Below, piece by piece: positions 17,363-26,617 of a stretch of DNA of 64,000 nt. Below the pieces are notes generated by a model. That model had not been told where the DNA came from, made no database searches, and worked only from the letters and a program-made list of their open reading frames with translations. The position numbers and the translations under genes were made by a program. Numbering within the stretch: position 1 is the stretch's first letter; every line of letters begins with the position of its first letter. This DNA comes from Chryseobacterium lactis (lineage in GTDB: Bacteria; Bacteroidota; Bacteroidia; Flavobacteriales; Weeksellaceae), in the NCBI RefSeq assembly GCF_003815875.1, contig NZ_CP033924.1, positions 2,790,001-2,854,000 on the forward strand. The letters run 5' to 3'.

Positions 17363-17947
17363 TTATTTTATCTCAATGTCTGGGAGTTGATAATTTCCAA
17401 CGGTTTCAATTAGTTTGGATGGGTTCTTTTTCAAATTATTCAAAAATTGATCCATATTTTCTTTGTATCCCCGTTCACTTACTGCAAAAAGCAGGATACC
17501 TTTATTATTATTTTTTGTGATGGCTTTATACCGGTAAACATTCCTCTCTGCAATCAAAATGTCTTTACCGTCTTGTGAGTTTTCACTAATCAGAAAATCT
17601 AAAATGTATTCTCCGTTGTTCTCAAGAACCTGATAATTAACAATCGGATTGATTTTTTTCATTTTTTCCAATTCACTTACTTTTTGATCAACAATGTCTG
17701 TAATGGTAAAATCCCCCTTTACAAAATCAATAAGAACCATACTGTTATACTTGTTGATATTTTCATCAGAGCTTACATATTCCTGTTTAAAGTAGTTCTC
17801 GTTGGGATGGGAGCTCCAGGCTAAATTATATGTTTTTTGTGCAAGTTGTAATGGGCCCGGAATATGCAAATAATCATTCACTTTACTCTGTGCCTGTAAT
17901 GGAAATATCGGACCTATCAGAAATAAGATGAGTACTTTAAGTTTCAT
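17363..17947 (-). CDS. hypothetical secreted protein
   Basis: A 194-residue protein not recognised as a known family. It has a signal peptide, MKLKVLILFLIG through LQAQ. I chose ATG 17947 because the signal sequence starts there; an in-frame ATG 13 codons earlier would bury it. The mature part is alpha/beta with no Cys. It is probably periplasmic. It precedes the lipase-like gene on the same strand, suggesting a shared transcript but not a function. Confidence 0.7.
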   Translation of the reverse strand: MKLKVLILFLIGPIFPLQAQSKVNDYLHIPGPLQLAQKTYNLAWSSHPNENYFKQEYVSSDENINKYNSMVLIDFVKGDFTITDIVDQKVSELEKMKKINPIVNYQVLENNGEYILDFLISENSQDGKDILIAERNVYRYKAITKNNNKGILLFAVSERGYKENMDQFLNNLKKNPSKLIETVGNYQLPDIEIK

Positions 17948-18302
17948 ATTTATGGTTTTTGAAAGTAAATATAATTCATTTTGCACAAGTTTGGATATGA
18001 AATTTATCTTAAGAATTCTTCGAGTTTAATTTTTCGAAAATTATTAGTAGATATTTCTCCTTTGTGATTCTCTATTTTCCATATAGAAACTCTGTTTAGA
18101 AATTTTGTTTCAAACTGCATGTTTGATTTGATATGGTATTTATTTTTGAGGTGCTATGAAAGCTCAATAAAGTAACTCAGTGAAATTATGAAATAGGGAA
18201 GGAAAATTCTTTTTGCCTTTCTTTTATGGTAGTTAAATGTGAATAAAAAACTTTATAATCTCATGATTTTCATCCCAACTCAAAATAAATATCCCCTATA
18301 AT
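17948..18302. other. gene-free AT-rich stretch upstream of purA
   Basis: I see no open frame of useful length, no tRNA and no strong palindrome here. It separates two divergent genes and ends at the purA promoter. Confidence 0.5.
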
Positions 18303-18334
18303 TTGGTCGTCATTTTTTTTAAAAGTAATTTTGC
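18303..18334 (+). promoter_or_regulatory. purA promoter
   Basis: TTG at 18303-18305, 20-nt spacer, TAATTTTGC at 18326-18334: an exact match to the Bacteroidetes consensus, 25 nt before the ATG. Confidence 0.75.
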
Positions 18335-18359
18335 ACGAATCTAAAAACAAAAGTACAAT

Positions 18360-19646
18360 ATGTCAACTTATGTAGTTGTAGGTCTTCAGTACGGAGATGA
18401 AGGCAAAGGAAAAATAACGGATGTTTTATCAGCAAAATCGGACTATGTAGTGCGTTTCCAGGGAGGAGACAACGCTGGTCACACGGTGTATGTTGGTGAA
18501 GAAAAATTCGTTCTACACCTTCTTCCTTCAGGAGTTCTTCAATGCAAAGGGAAATGTATCATTGCAAACGGAGTAGTGGTAAACCCTAAGTCTTTCATTA
18601 GAGAAGTTGGTCAGATCGAGAGCAAAAACTTGAGAACAGACCACATTTTTATCAGCAGAAGAGCGCATGTGATTATGCCTTACCACATCCTTTTGGATAC
18701 TTACCGTGAAGAGGAACACGGAGGAACTCAGATCGGAACAACCAAAAAAGGAATCGGACCTTGCTATGAAGATAAAATCGCAAGAGTAGGAATAAGAATG
18801 GTTGATCTGTTAAACCCTGAGATTTTAAGAGATAAAATTGAGAAAAACTTAAAAGTTAAGAATTCTCTTTTTGAAAAATATTACGGAAAACCAACTTTAG
18901 ATGTTGAAGAGATCTATAACGAATATTTAGAAATCGGAAAACAACTTCAGGACAGAATTGTTGATACTGAATTAGAGCTAAACGAAGCCATCAGAGACGG
19001 TAAAAACGTTTTATTTGAAGGAGCTCAGGCGTTAATGCTTGATATTGATTTCGGTACTTATCCGTATGTAACTTCATCCTCTCCATCTACAGGTGGAGTT
19101 TGTTCAGGAGCAGGGGTGCCACCAACTTCACTACAAAATCTTATCGGTGTGGCGAAAGCATACTGTACAAGAGTAGGAAATGGACCTTTCCCATCTGAAT
19201 TGGATAACGAACTGGGTGAGAAAATCAGACAGATCGGTGGTGAATTCGGAGCAACTACAGGAAGACCGAGAAGAACAGGTTGGTTAGACCTTGTTTCTTT
19301 AAAGCATGCTTGTATGATCAACGGGATCAATAATCTTGTGATTACGAAACTTGACGTTCTTACAGGAATTGAAAACCTTAAAATCGTTACCCATTACAAA
19401 ACTGAAGACGGAAAAATTATCGATTACTTTACTTCGTCAACAGAAAAACTATACAATTACGAGCCAATCTACCAGGATTTACCAGGTTGGGAGGAAGATA
19501 TCACAAAAGCGAGAAGCTATGATGAACTTCCTGATAATGCTCAGAAATACATCGAGTTTATCGAGAAATACTTAGGAATCAATGTTTATTTAGTTTCTGT
19601 AGGTCCTGAAAGAAGTCAGAACATCATCAGAAAAGAACTATTCTAA
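18360..19646 (+). CDS. purA: adenylosuccinate synthetase
   Basis: A 428-residue cytosolic enzyme making adenylosuccinate from IMP, aspartate and GTP, the first committed step to AMP. The N-terminal GLQYGDEGKGK P-loop contains the catalytic Asp. GDNAGHTV is the IMP site with the catalytic His, IGTTKKGIGP follows near residue 126, and TTGRPRRTGW near 300 binds IMP and aspartate. Length is canonical. It is monocistronic with its own promoter and terminator. Confidence 0.98.
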   Translation: MSTYVVVGLQYGDEGKGKITDVLSAKSDYVVRFQGGDNAGHTVYVGEEKFVLHLLPSGVLQCKGKCIIANGVVVNPKSFIREVGQIESKNLRTDHIFISRRAHVIMPYHILLDTYREEEHGGTQIGTTKKGIGPCYEDKIARVGIRMVDLLNPEILRDKIEKNLKVKNSLFEKYYGKPTLDVEEIYNEYLEIGKQLQDRIVDTELELNEAIRDGKNVLFEGAQALMLDIDFGTYPYVTSSSPSTGGVCSGAGVPPTSLQNLIGVAKAYCTRVGNGPFPSELDNELGEKIRQIGGEFGATTGRPRRTGWLDLVSLKHACMINGINNLVITKLDVLTGIENLKIVTHYKTEDGKIIDYFTSSTEKLYNYEPIYQDLPGWEEDITKARSYDELPDNAQKYIEFIEKYLGINVYLVSVGPERSQNIIRKELF

Positions 19647-19667
19647 TATTCTTAGAAAATAAAATAG

Positions 19668-19702
19668 AAAGAGACTGTCAGTTTTGATGGTCTCTTTTTT
19701 TG
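19668..19702 (+). terminator. purA terminator
   Basis: Stem AAAGAGAC / GTCTCTTT with an inner TGTCA/TTGAT pairing, followed by a T run. Confidence 0.75.
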
Positions 19703-19710
19703 TTTTACAG

Positions 19711-19743
19711 GGCCTTGTCAAGGTTTTAAACCTTACAAGGCTC
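19711..19743. repeat. intergenic palindromic repeat
   Basis: GCCTTGTCAAGGTTT pairs with AAACCTTACAAGGC across a tight loop. CCTTGTAAGGTTTAAAACCTT-type elements are familiar in this group as dispersed repeats. Only one copy was seen in this window. Confidence 0.5.
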
Positions 19744-19933
19744 AAAAAGAAATAACTCTTTTTCTTGTGTACACTTCCAATTAAAAATGTTAAATTTTAA
19801 ACTTTATCATAAAATTTTCTAATATTATGTTGTTTTCGTAAAATTATGGCAGATCTTTTGATATTGAAACATTGCTTATCGATAAGAACTAACAAACTAA
19901 TAATCATTTTTTAACAGTTTAAAGAGTATAGTG

Positions 19934-20782
19934 ATGAAACAACAGAATCAAAACCAGGAATTTCGTTTCAACGAAGTTCTTTTTGAGCACCGCAACAAAG
20001 AATATGGTGCTTACGCATTAAGAAACGAATCAGATAGAATTTTAACCAAAGCACTTTTTGTGGGAGTAAGTTTAATGGCTGCAGTATCAATTACACCGTT
20101 TGTGATCTCTGCATTAAAAGGACCAAGTATTACAAAACAAATTATTTCTTGTGATTTTGGGCCAATTGACATTAAAAATGTGGATACACCAGAGGTGATA
20201 CCACCAATTGAAACCATAATGCCTGTAACTCCACCTCCTAGTGTAAAAACTTATGATGATAGACTGCCTGAGCCAACAGCTCATCCTATCAATGAGAAAA
20301 TAGAAGCAGTAGATAAAACAAATGCAGTGGCAAGTACACAAACATCAGAAGGTAAAGAAACTACAAAGGATACTTATATTCCGATTGTTCCCAGAGCAAT
20401 TGGAGGAGAGGGAATACCTACTGCGAAACCGGAACCGAAAGTTGAAGTTACAGATCCTAAAAAAATCGAAACAGAGCTTAGTGTTGAAGCCAATTTTTCA
20501 GGAGGTATAGACTCATTCAGAAATAAGGTGATGAACAATTTTGATAGTTCAGGATTTGAATCCGGAGACGTCATGAAAACTTCAGTTACCTTCATCGTAG
20601 AAACAGACGGAACGATTTCAGGGGTAAAAGCTAATGGCACCAATGCCGATTTTAATAACGAAGCAATCAGAACAATTAAATTGATTTCCAACAAAGGAAA
20701 ATGGATTGCTGCCAAAAATAAAAAAGGCGAATCAGTAAGAAGTTACTTCAAATTTCCAATCTCAATGAAGTTTGATAATTAA
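19934..20782 (+). CDS. energy transducer TonB
   Basis: A 282-residue TonB protein. The N-terminal cytoplasmic segment (RFNEVLFEHRNKEYGAYALR) is typical of Bacteroidetes TonB. One membrane helix spans about residues 40-60. A Pro/Glu-rich periplasmic linker precedes the C-terminal TonB domain from about 195 (VTFIVETDGTISGV). It transmits proton-motive force to outer-membrane TonB-dependent receptors. I prefer ATG 19934; a GTG lies directly before it. No ExbB or ExbD gene lies beside it, so it may use components encoded elsewhere. Confidence 0.9.
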   Translation: MKQQNQNQEFRFNEVLFEHRNKEYGAYALRNESDRILTKALFVGVSLMAAVSITPFVISALKGPSITKQIISCDFGPIDIKNVDTPEVIPPIETIMPVTPPPSVKTYDDRLPEPTAHPINEKIEAVDKTNAVASTQTSEGKETTKDTYIPIVPRAIGGEGIPTAKPEPKVEVTDPKKIETELSVEANFSGGIDSFRNKVMNNFDSSGFESGDVMKTSVTFIVETDGTISGVKANGTNADFNNEAIRTIKLISNKGKWIAAKNKKGESVRSYFKFPISMKFDN

Positions 20783-20806
20783 TACTGAAAAACAAAATTT
20801 AAATAG

Positions 20807-20836
20807 TTATCCACAAAGAATTTTTTTTGTGGATAA
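20807..20836. promoter_or_regulatory. inverted DnaA-box pair forming a hairpin upstream of parA
   Basis: TTATCCACAAA (20807-20817) and TTTGTGGATAA (20826-20836) are perfect inverted copies, each containing the DnaA-box consensus TTATNCACA. A T run follows, so the element also fits a terminator for tonB. Whether DnaA binds is not known. Confidence 0.55.
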
Positions 20837-20920
20837 TTTTTTTAACGGTTAAAATGCTTATTAACAATATTTTAACTCAATTTTGATTTTCGTCACCCAC
20901 CGAGAGCAAAGAAAAAAGTG

Positions 20921-20928
20921 TATTTTTG
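20921..20928 (+). promoter_or_regulatory. -7 element of the parA operon
   Basis: TATTTTTG, 20 nt before the parA ATG. No TTG is seen at the expected -33 distance. Confidence 0.4.
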
Positions 20929-20947
20929 AAACTTAAAGTTCTAAGTA

Positions 20948-21721
20948 ATGGCGAAAATCATAGGTATTGCTAATCAAAAAGGAGGTGTTGGTAAAACTAC
21001 CACCGCCGTAAATTTGGCAGCAGCGTTAGGAATATTAGAAAAAAGAATATTACTCATCGATGCTGACCCCCAGGCGAATGCGACGTCAGGTCTGGGTGTG
21101 GAAGATGTTCAATATTCTACATATAATCTGCTTGAACACAGTGCGGAAACAAGAGTCTGTATCAAAAGAACTGCGACTCCCAACCTGGATATTATACCAT
21201 CACACATCGACTTAGTCGCTGCAGAAATTGAATTGGTAGATAAAGAAGATCGTGAATACATGCTGAAAAAAGCACTTGCTACCGTAAGAGATGATTACGA
21301 TTATATCATTATCGATTGTGCACCGAGTTTAGGTCTTATTACAGTGAATGCTTTAACAGCGGCAGACTCTGTAATTATTCCTATCCAATGTGAATACTTT
21401 GCATTAGAAGGATTAGGTAAGCTTTTGAACACTGTTAAAAATGTTCAGAAGATTCACAATAAGGACCTTGGAATAGAAGGTCTTCTTTTGACGATGTATG
21501 ACAGCAGGTTAAGACTATCCAACCAGGTGGTGGAAGAAGTGAATTTGCATTTCCCTGAAATGGTTTTTGAAACCATCATCAGCAGAAACGTAAGATTAAG
21601 TGAAGCACCAAGTTTCGGAGAAAGCATCTTGAATTATGATGCTGAGAGCAAAGGAGCTGTTCAGTATATTCAACTGGCAGAAGAAGTTCTTTTGAAGAAC
21701 GAAAATTTAGTAAAGAATTAA
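20948..21721 (+). CDS. parA: chromosome partitioning ATPase ParA (Soj)
   Basis: A 257-residue deviant-Walker ATPase. KGGVGKTT is at residues 11-18, LIDADPQANAT near 37-47, and IIDCAPSLG near 118-126. It drives movement of ParB-parS complexes on the nucleoid. The gene is followed after 69 bp by parB. The size and the absence of an N-terminal HTH indicate the chromosomal Soj type rather than a plasmid ParA. Confidence 0.96.
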   Translation: MAKIIGIANQKGGVGKTTTAVNLAAALGILEKRILLIDADPQANATSGLGVEDVQYSTYNLLEHSAETRVCIKRTATPNLDIIPSHIDLVAAEIELVDKEDREYMLKKALATVRDDYDYIIIDCAPSLGLITVNALTAADSVIIPIQCEYFALEGLGKLLNTVKNVQKIHNKDLGIEGLLLTMYDSRLRLSNQVVEEVNLHFPEMVFETIISRNVRLSEAPSFGESILNYDAESKGAVQYIQLAEEVLLKNENLVKN

Positions 21722-21790
21722 ATTAATAATAAATGGCCAATAAGTGAATGCTAGTCATCACTTAACAAACATCATTTATCAATTATATCT

Positions 21791-22681
21791 ATGAAGGACA
21801 AAAAAAGAGCTATGGGACGTGGCTTGGGAGCCATTTTAAGTGCAGAATCAAAAGCATCTGTTAATTCCGCTACTGATGAAGGAGCAGATAAATTTGTGGG
21901 AAATATTGTAGAAGTAGCCCTTGAAGATATCTATCCGAACCCGACGCAGCCGAGAACTTATTTTGATGAAAAAGCATTAAACGAACTTGCACAGTCTATT
22001 AAAAACTTAGGTGTAATCCAGCCGATTACCTTAAGAAAGGATGGTGAAAAGTTTGAAATTATATCAGGAGAAAGACGTTATAGAGCAACTAAAATTGCCG
22101 GATTAACGACTATTCCGGCTTATATCCGTTTAGTTAATGATCAGGAGCTTCTTGAGATGGCTCTTGTTGAAAATATTCAGAGAGAAGATCTTGATGCGAT
22201 CGAAATTGCTTTGACTTATCACAGACTTTTGGAAGAAATTGGTCTTACCCAGGAAAATCTGAGTCAGAGAATAGGAAAAGATAGAAGTACCATCACTAAT
22301 TCAATCCGTTTATTACGATTGAATCCGGATATTCAGAATGCCATAAGAAGTGGTGAAATTTCTGCCGGACACGGTAGAGCAATCATCAGCCTTGAAAGTG
22401 AAGAAGATCAGCAGATTTTGTTTGGTCTGATCATCAAAGAGAAATTAAACGTTCGACAAGCCGAGCAGGCAGCTGCTGCATTGAAGAATCCAAAGTCTCA
22501 GGCCGCTAAAAAAGTGAATGCCGAGCTTTCGAATAACTATAAAAGAGCTCAGAAGACGATTTCCGACATCCTGGATGTAAAAGTGGAGATTAAAGCTTCT
22601 GGAAATGGTAAAAAAGGTAAAATTGTTCTGGACTTTAAAAATGAAGAAGAGCTGGAGTATATTTTATCCCATATTAAATAA
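21791..22681 (+). CDS. parB: chromosome partitioning protein ParB
   Basis: A 296-residue parS-binding CTPase-type partition protein. The N-terminal RAMGRGLGAIL motif contacts ParA. The ParB/Srx domain contains GERRYRA near residue 93. The HTH region contains RIGKDRSTITNSIRLL, and a short C-terminal dimerisation domain follows. Its stop overlaps the next start by one base (TAATG), so the DUF5683 gene is translationally coupled. I did not find a convincing parS palindrome by eye. Confidence 0.96.
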   Translation: MKDKKRAMGRGLGAILSAESKASVNSATDEGADKFVGNIVEVALEDIYPNPTQPRTYFDEKALNELAQSIKNLGVIQPITLRKDGEKFEIISGERRYRATKIAGLTTIPAYIRLVNDQELLEMALVENIQREDLDAIEIALTYHRLLEEIGLTQENLSQRIGKDRSTITNSIRLLRLNPDIQNAIRSGEISAGHGRAIISLESEEDQQILFGLIIKEKLNVRQAEQAAAALKNPKSQAAKKVNAELSNNYKRAQKTISDILDVKVEIKASGNGKKGKIVLDFKNEEELEYILSHIK

Positions 22682-23319
22682 TGAAGAAAATACTTTTCAC
22701 ATTTTTCCTGTGTATCACGGCACTGGCTTACTCACAAGTCAGTCCTATCGATACTGTTCATGTGGAGACCTCTCTTAAAGAAGAAGGTCCCAAAGTAAAA
22801 CCTGGAAAAACCGAAACCAAAATTATTGCTGATCTGGAAAAAGCCAACGGCCCAACCAGGAAAACAATTAAATTGAATCCTACCAGGGCTGGACTGTATT
22901 CTGCAGTTTTTCCGGGATTAGGACAGTTTTACAATAAAAAATATTGGAAAATTCCTATTGTTTGGGGTGCTGTAGGAGCAGGAGTCGGTATTGCAATCTG
23001 GAATGATAATCAGTATAAGAAGTACCGTGAATACTACGTTGCAAAACTGAACGGTACTCCTAATGAATTCGTAGACAGCCGTCCATGGTTAGACAAAAAA
23101 GCACTAGGAAATGTACAGGACAGAGCCAAAAGACAGAGAGACTACGCTATTGCTATTACCGGATTAATCTATATCCTTAATATTGTAGATGCCGTGGTAG
23201 ATGCTCATCTTTACGAAAGTCGTCATGACCCTGATCTTACCTTTAAACCTTCTGTTATTCAGGATCAGTATGGGTATGATGCCCCAAAGACGGGATTCAG
23301 TTTAAGTTATAGATTTTAA
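22681..23319 (+). CDS. DUF5683 domain-containing membrane protein
   Basis: A 212-residue protein with a signal peptide (ALAYSQ at residues 14-19). The conserved core LYSAVFPGLGQFYNKKYWK near residues 78-96 is the DUF5683 signature. Hydrophobic segments follow (VWGAVGAGVGIAIW and an IAITGLIYILNIVDAVVDA helix). It is coupled to parB and followed by dapB and lepB, the usual Bacteroidetes order. The function is unknown; location is envelope. Confidence 0.85.
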   Translation: MKKILFTFFLCITALAYSQVSPIDTVHVETSLKEEGPKVKPGKTETKIIADLEKANGPTRKTIKLNPTRAGLYSAVFPGLGQFYNKKYWKIPIVWGAVGAGVGIAIWNDNQYKKYREYYVAKLNGTPNEFVDSRPWLDKKALGNVQDRAKRQRDYAIAITGLIYILNIVDAVVDAHLYESRHDPDLTFKPSVIQDQYGYDAPKTGFSLSYRF

Positions 23320-23380
23320 AAAACAAACAAAATACACAGGCAATTCCAATCTCTGTGTGATTAAAATAGCATAAAAACAT

Positions 23381-24082
23381 ATGAAAATAGCATTAGTTGG
23401 GTACGGCAAAATGGGCAAGATCATTGATGAGATCGCACAGAAAAGAGGTCATGAAGTGGTTGCCCGCCTGAAGGAAACACCAACTACTGAAAATCTGAAT
23501 AATCCGGATGTTGTTATTGAGTTTTCTTTACCGGAAGCTGCGTTTAATAATATCAAAGCCTGCCTTGAAAATAAAATCCCTGTAATCTGCGGAACAACAG
23601 GCTGGCTGGAACAAAAAGAAGAAATAGAAAAGCTTACTGTTGAAAATGGTACTGCATTTTTATATGGGTCAAATTTTAGTTTAGGCGTAAATTTATTTTT
23701 TGCTTTAAACGAAAAGTTAGCTGCTTTAATGAAAAATGTTGATGAATATTCTTGCCAGTTGGAAGAAATTCACCACATCCATAAAAAAGATGCACCGAGC
23801 GGAACCGCCATTTCTATTGCTGAAGGAATTATCAAAAACAATTCAAAATTTGATGCATGGAAGCTGGATGAAACTCAAAATAAGCAACTGGGGATTTTTG
23901 CGATCCGTGAAGATGAAGTTCCGGGAACTCATAGCGTTTTCTACAGAAGCGAAGTAGATGAGATTGAGATCAAACATACCGCTTTCAACAGAAACGGTTT
24001 TGCATTAGGAGCTGTAGTTGCAGCAGAATGGATTAAAGATAAAAAAGGAAACTTCGAAATGAAAGATGTTTTAGGGCTTTAA
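23381..24082 (+). CDS. dapB: 4-hydroxy-tetrahydrodipicolinate reductase
   Basis: A 233-residue NAD(P)H-dependent enzyme in lysine and diaminopimelate synthesis, needed for peptidoglycan. The Rossmann motif GYGKMGK is at residues 7-13. GTTGW is near 70, and the catalytic HHIHKKDAPSGTA is near 130-142. The protein is shorter than E. coli DapB (273), typical of Bacteroidetes. It lies between DUF5683 and lepB in a conserved cell-envelope cluster. Confidence 0.95.
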   Translation: MKIALVGYGKMGKIIDEIAQKRGHEVVARLKETPTTENLNNPDVVIEFSLPEAAFNNIKACLENKIPVICGTTGWLEQKEEIEKLTVENGTAFLYGSNFSLGVNLFFALNEKLAALMKNVDEYSCQLEEIHHIHKKDAPSGTAISIAEGIIKNNSKFDAWKLDETQNKQLGIFAIREDEVPGTHSVFYRSEVDEIEIKHTAFNRNGFALGAVVAAEWIKDKKGNFEMKDVLGL

Positions 24083-24116
24083 TTTGTAACAAATTCTTTA
24101 AATTGCATACCAATAA

Positions 24117-24182
24117 CAGGAAATGATGAATAGTAAATTGTAGCAGAACGCTTTAATCATTTATTACTCATCATTTGTCATT
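24117..24182. repeat. imperfect inverted repeat between dapB and lepB
   Basis: AAATGATGA (24121-24129) pairs with TCATCATTT (24168-24176), and further short ATCATTTA-like units follow. A related CATCATTTATCAATTAT stretch lies between parA and parB. Probably a degenerate intergenic repeat. Confidence 0.45.
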
Positions 24183-24211
24183 TATATATTTAGAATAGGC
24201 ACAAAAAATTT

Positions 24212-25858
24212 ATGAATTATTTTTTAACTTATACAGTGTACGTCCTCGTTTTATCCATATTAATGGGGATTTCAACATGGAAGTTGTTCAAAAAAATGGG
24301 GTACAGCCCTTTATTTGCATTTATACCTTTTTATAATTATTTCATTATTCTGAAAGAAACCAAACATCCTAAATGGTGGGCAATCTTGTCCTATCTCCCG
24401 ATTGTAGGGCCAATTATGATGTCTGTTTTTCATCTTTATTTAATGAAAAAGTTCGGGAAGACTCTTTTCAAAGATCAGATTCTTACCGTGATTCTGCCAT
24501 TTATTTATATGGCAACAGTGAACTATTCTAAAGATGTAGAGCTGGAAGATGAAAATGCCAACGAACTGTTTCTTACTGACGAAGAAAAAAATGCAAAAAA
24601 GAAAGATACCTTTTTGGGGTCTATTACCTTTGCCGTAGTATTTGCAACTATTATTCACGTTTTTGTAACCCAGCCGTTCGGGATTCCTACAGGTTCCATG
24701 GAAAGAACTTTACTGGTAGGTGATTTCCTTTTCGTAAACAAATGGAGCTATGGTTACAGACTTCCGATGCGTCCGCTGGCAATTCCTTTCCTTCAGGGAA
24801 CAATTATGGATACGGGACAAAAAGGAAATCCGAAAGACGATCCTAAATCTTATGTAGATGGAGTTAAATTACCTTATACAAGAATTTTACAATTTAATAA
24901 GCCTCAGAAGAATGATGTAGTGGTGTTCAACTATCCTCAGGATTCCGTGCATACAGCTATCGACAGAAAGGATCCTTATGTAAAGAGATGTGTAGCTACA
25001 GCAGGAGACACATTTGAAATGAGAGCCGGAAGACTTTTCGTGAACGGTAAACCGGAAACTGTTTTAGGGGATCAGGAAGTACAGCACAGATATACGGTGA
25101 CTACAGGAAGTCAATTGGATATTCCTGCATTATATAATACCTATGGATTTTTACCGGTACAGGAAGTACAGACCAATAATGGATACTTATATGGCTTCCA
25201 GGGATTGACTGATAAAACAGCGAAAGAGATTAAAGCTCTTCCTCAGGTAATTGACATGAAGGAAGAAGTTTCACCAAAAGGAGAAGCAGCTGTATATTAT
25301 AGAGATGAAGCCAAAACAAAAATTGATACAACACAATCTATATTCCCGATCAACAAACCTTGGAACCAGGATTGGTATGGCCCACTAAGAATACCTAAAA
25401 AAGGAGATGTAGTAGCCATTAATGCTGAAACACTTCCAATGTACCAATGGGTTATTTCTGAGTACGAACACAATAGTTTAGAAAAGAAAGACGGGAAAAT
25501 CTTTATCAATGGAAAAGAAGCGAATCAATATACCATCCAGCAAGACTATTATATGATGGTAGGGGATAACAGAGATGCTTCGTTAGATGCCAGATTTTTT
25601 GGTTTTGTTCCTGAAGAGAATATCGTTGGTAAACCAATGTTTACATGGATGAGCCTTCAGGGAGCATTCGCAGACAATAGCTCTACGTATCAGGCTCCGT
25701 TCAAAATCCGTTGGGAAAGAATGTTTAAAGCAACGAATACAGGAGAAGCCAACAAAACTTCTTACTGGTGGATTGCAGCAATGATTTTGATACTGTTCTT
25801 CGGATGGGAGTATTTCGTGAAACTATTCAGAAAGAAAAAAACTGAAGACGAATTATAG
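24212..25858 (+). CDS. lepB: signal peptidase I
   Basis: A 548-residue inner-membrane peptidase removing Sec signal peptides. An N-terminal multi-helix segment (about 1-115) precedes a further membrane helix. The catalytic Ser162 is in PTGSMERTLL and the general base Lys258 in YVKRCVATAGD. MVGDNRDASLDARF near 450 is the conserved box E. The length, with about 150 inserted residues between catalytic blocks, is typical of Bacteroidetes LepB. A C-terminal membrane helix follows. It is the last gene of the parAB-dapB cluster. Confidence 0.94.
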   Translation: MNYFLTYTVYVLVLSILMGISTWKLFKKMGYSPLFAFIPFYNYFIILKETKHPKWWAILSYLPIVGPIMMSVFHLYLMKKFGKTLFKDQILTVILPFIYMATVNYSKDVELEDENANELFLTDEEKNAKKKDTFLGSITFAVVFATIIHVFVTQPFGIPTGSMERTLLVGDFLFVNKWSYGYRLPMRPLAIPFLQGTIMDTGQKGNPKDDPKSYVDGVKLPYTRILQFNKPQKNDVVVFNYPQDSVHTAIDRKDPYVKRCVATAGDTFEMRAGRLFVNGKPETVLGDQEVQHRYTVTTGSQLDIPALYNTYGFLPVQEVQTNNGYLYGFQGLTDKTAKEIKALPQVIDMKEEVSPKGEAAVYYRDEAKTKIDTTQSIFPINKPWNQDWYGPLRIPKKGDVVAINAETLPMYQWVISEYEHNSLEKKDGKIFINGKEANQYTIQQDYYMMVGDNRDASLDARFFGFVPEENIVGKPMFTWMSLQGAFADNSSTYQAPFKIRWERMFKATNTGEANKTSYWWIAAMILILFFGWEYFVKLFRKKKTEDEL

Positions 25859-25915
25859 ATAAAATTAAACTTAAAATAGAATGAAGTATTTGAAAAAATA
25901 CTTCATTTTTGCATT

Positions 25916-26536
25916 ATGAATATGAAGAATGTATTATTACCGGTTTTTTATATGCCCCCGGTTTCATGGTTTTCACCATTTTTAGATGCTGAAAACGAAA
26001 TTGTATTTGAACAGTTTGAAAACTTTCCAAAACAGACCTATAGAAACAGAGCAAACATCTATGGAGCCAATGGAAAGCTATCTCTGATTATTCCTATGAA
26101 TCATAACGGGAAAAGAGAATTTAAAGATATTGAGATTTCTTACAGTGAAGATTGGAGAATCCTTCATTGGAAATCAATTAAAACAGCCTATCAGAGTTCC
26201 CCTTATTTCGAATATTATGAAGATAAATTCAGAAAAATGTTCGATTTGAAAGAAAAGTTTCTTCTTGATTTTAACCTTAAAGGGTTAGATGTCATCCAAC
26301 AAATACTGAAAACGGAAAAGGCACACTCTTTGAATGAAGAATATATCAAAAATCCTGAAAGTATTGATTTCAGAGAAAAATTTTCTGCAAAAAAACCTTC
26401 AGAATTTAAAATGGAGGAATATTATCAGACTTTCTCAGATAAGCTTGGGTTTTTGGAAGATTTGTCGGTGTTGGATCTTATTTGTAACAAAGGCCCCGAA
26501 TCTCTTACTTATATAAAAAGTATTAAATTAAAATAA
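25916..26536 (+). CDS. WbqC family protein
   Basis: A 206-residue cytosolic protein. The N-terminal LPVFYMPPVSWFSPF and the QTYRNRANIYGANG block match WbqC, a family found in polysaccharide clusters and of uncertain enzymatic role (proposed acyl or glycosyl transfer). Two ATG codons lie two codons apart at 25916 and 25922; either could be used. It directly follows lepB with a 57-bp gap, so it may share that transcript. Confidence 0.85.
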   Translation: MNMKNVLLPVFYMPPVSWFSPFLDAENEIVFEQFENFPKQTYRNRANIYGANGKLSLIIPMNHNGKREFKDIEISYSEDWRILHWKSIKTAYQSSPYFEYYEDKFRKMFDLKEKFLLDFNLKGLDVIQQILKTEKAHSLNEEYIKNPESIDFREKFSAKKPSEFKMEEYYQTFSDKLGFLEDLSVLDLICNKGPESLTYIKSIKLK

Positions 26537-26617
26537 TTTGGAAATTGCCACTGTTGCTTAGTATAAATAGATAAAGTTGGCAGTTTTGTTTCATCTTATA
26601 AAAATAAATATCAACAT

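Noticed and set aside
20783..20947. parS site near parAB
   Set aside because: I looked for a CACGTG-centred parS palindrome next to the genes by eye and found none I would defend.
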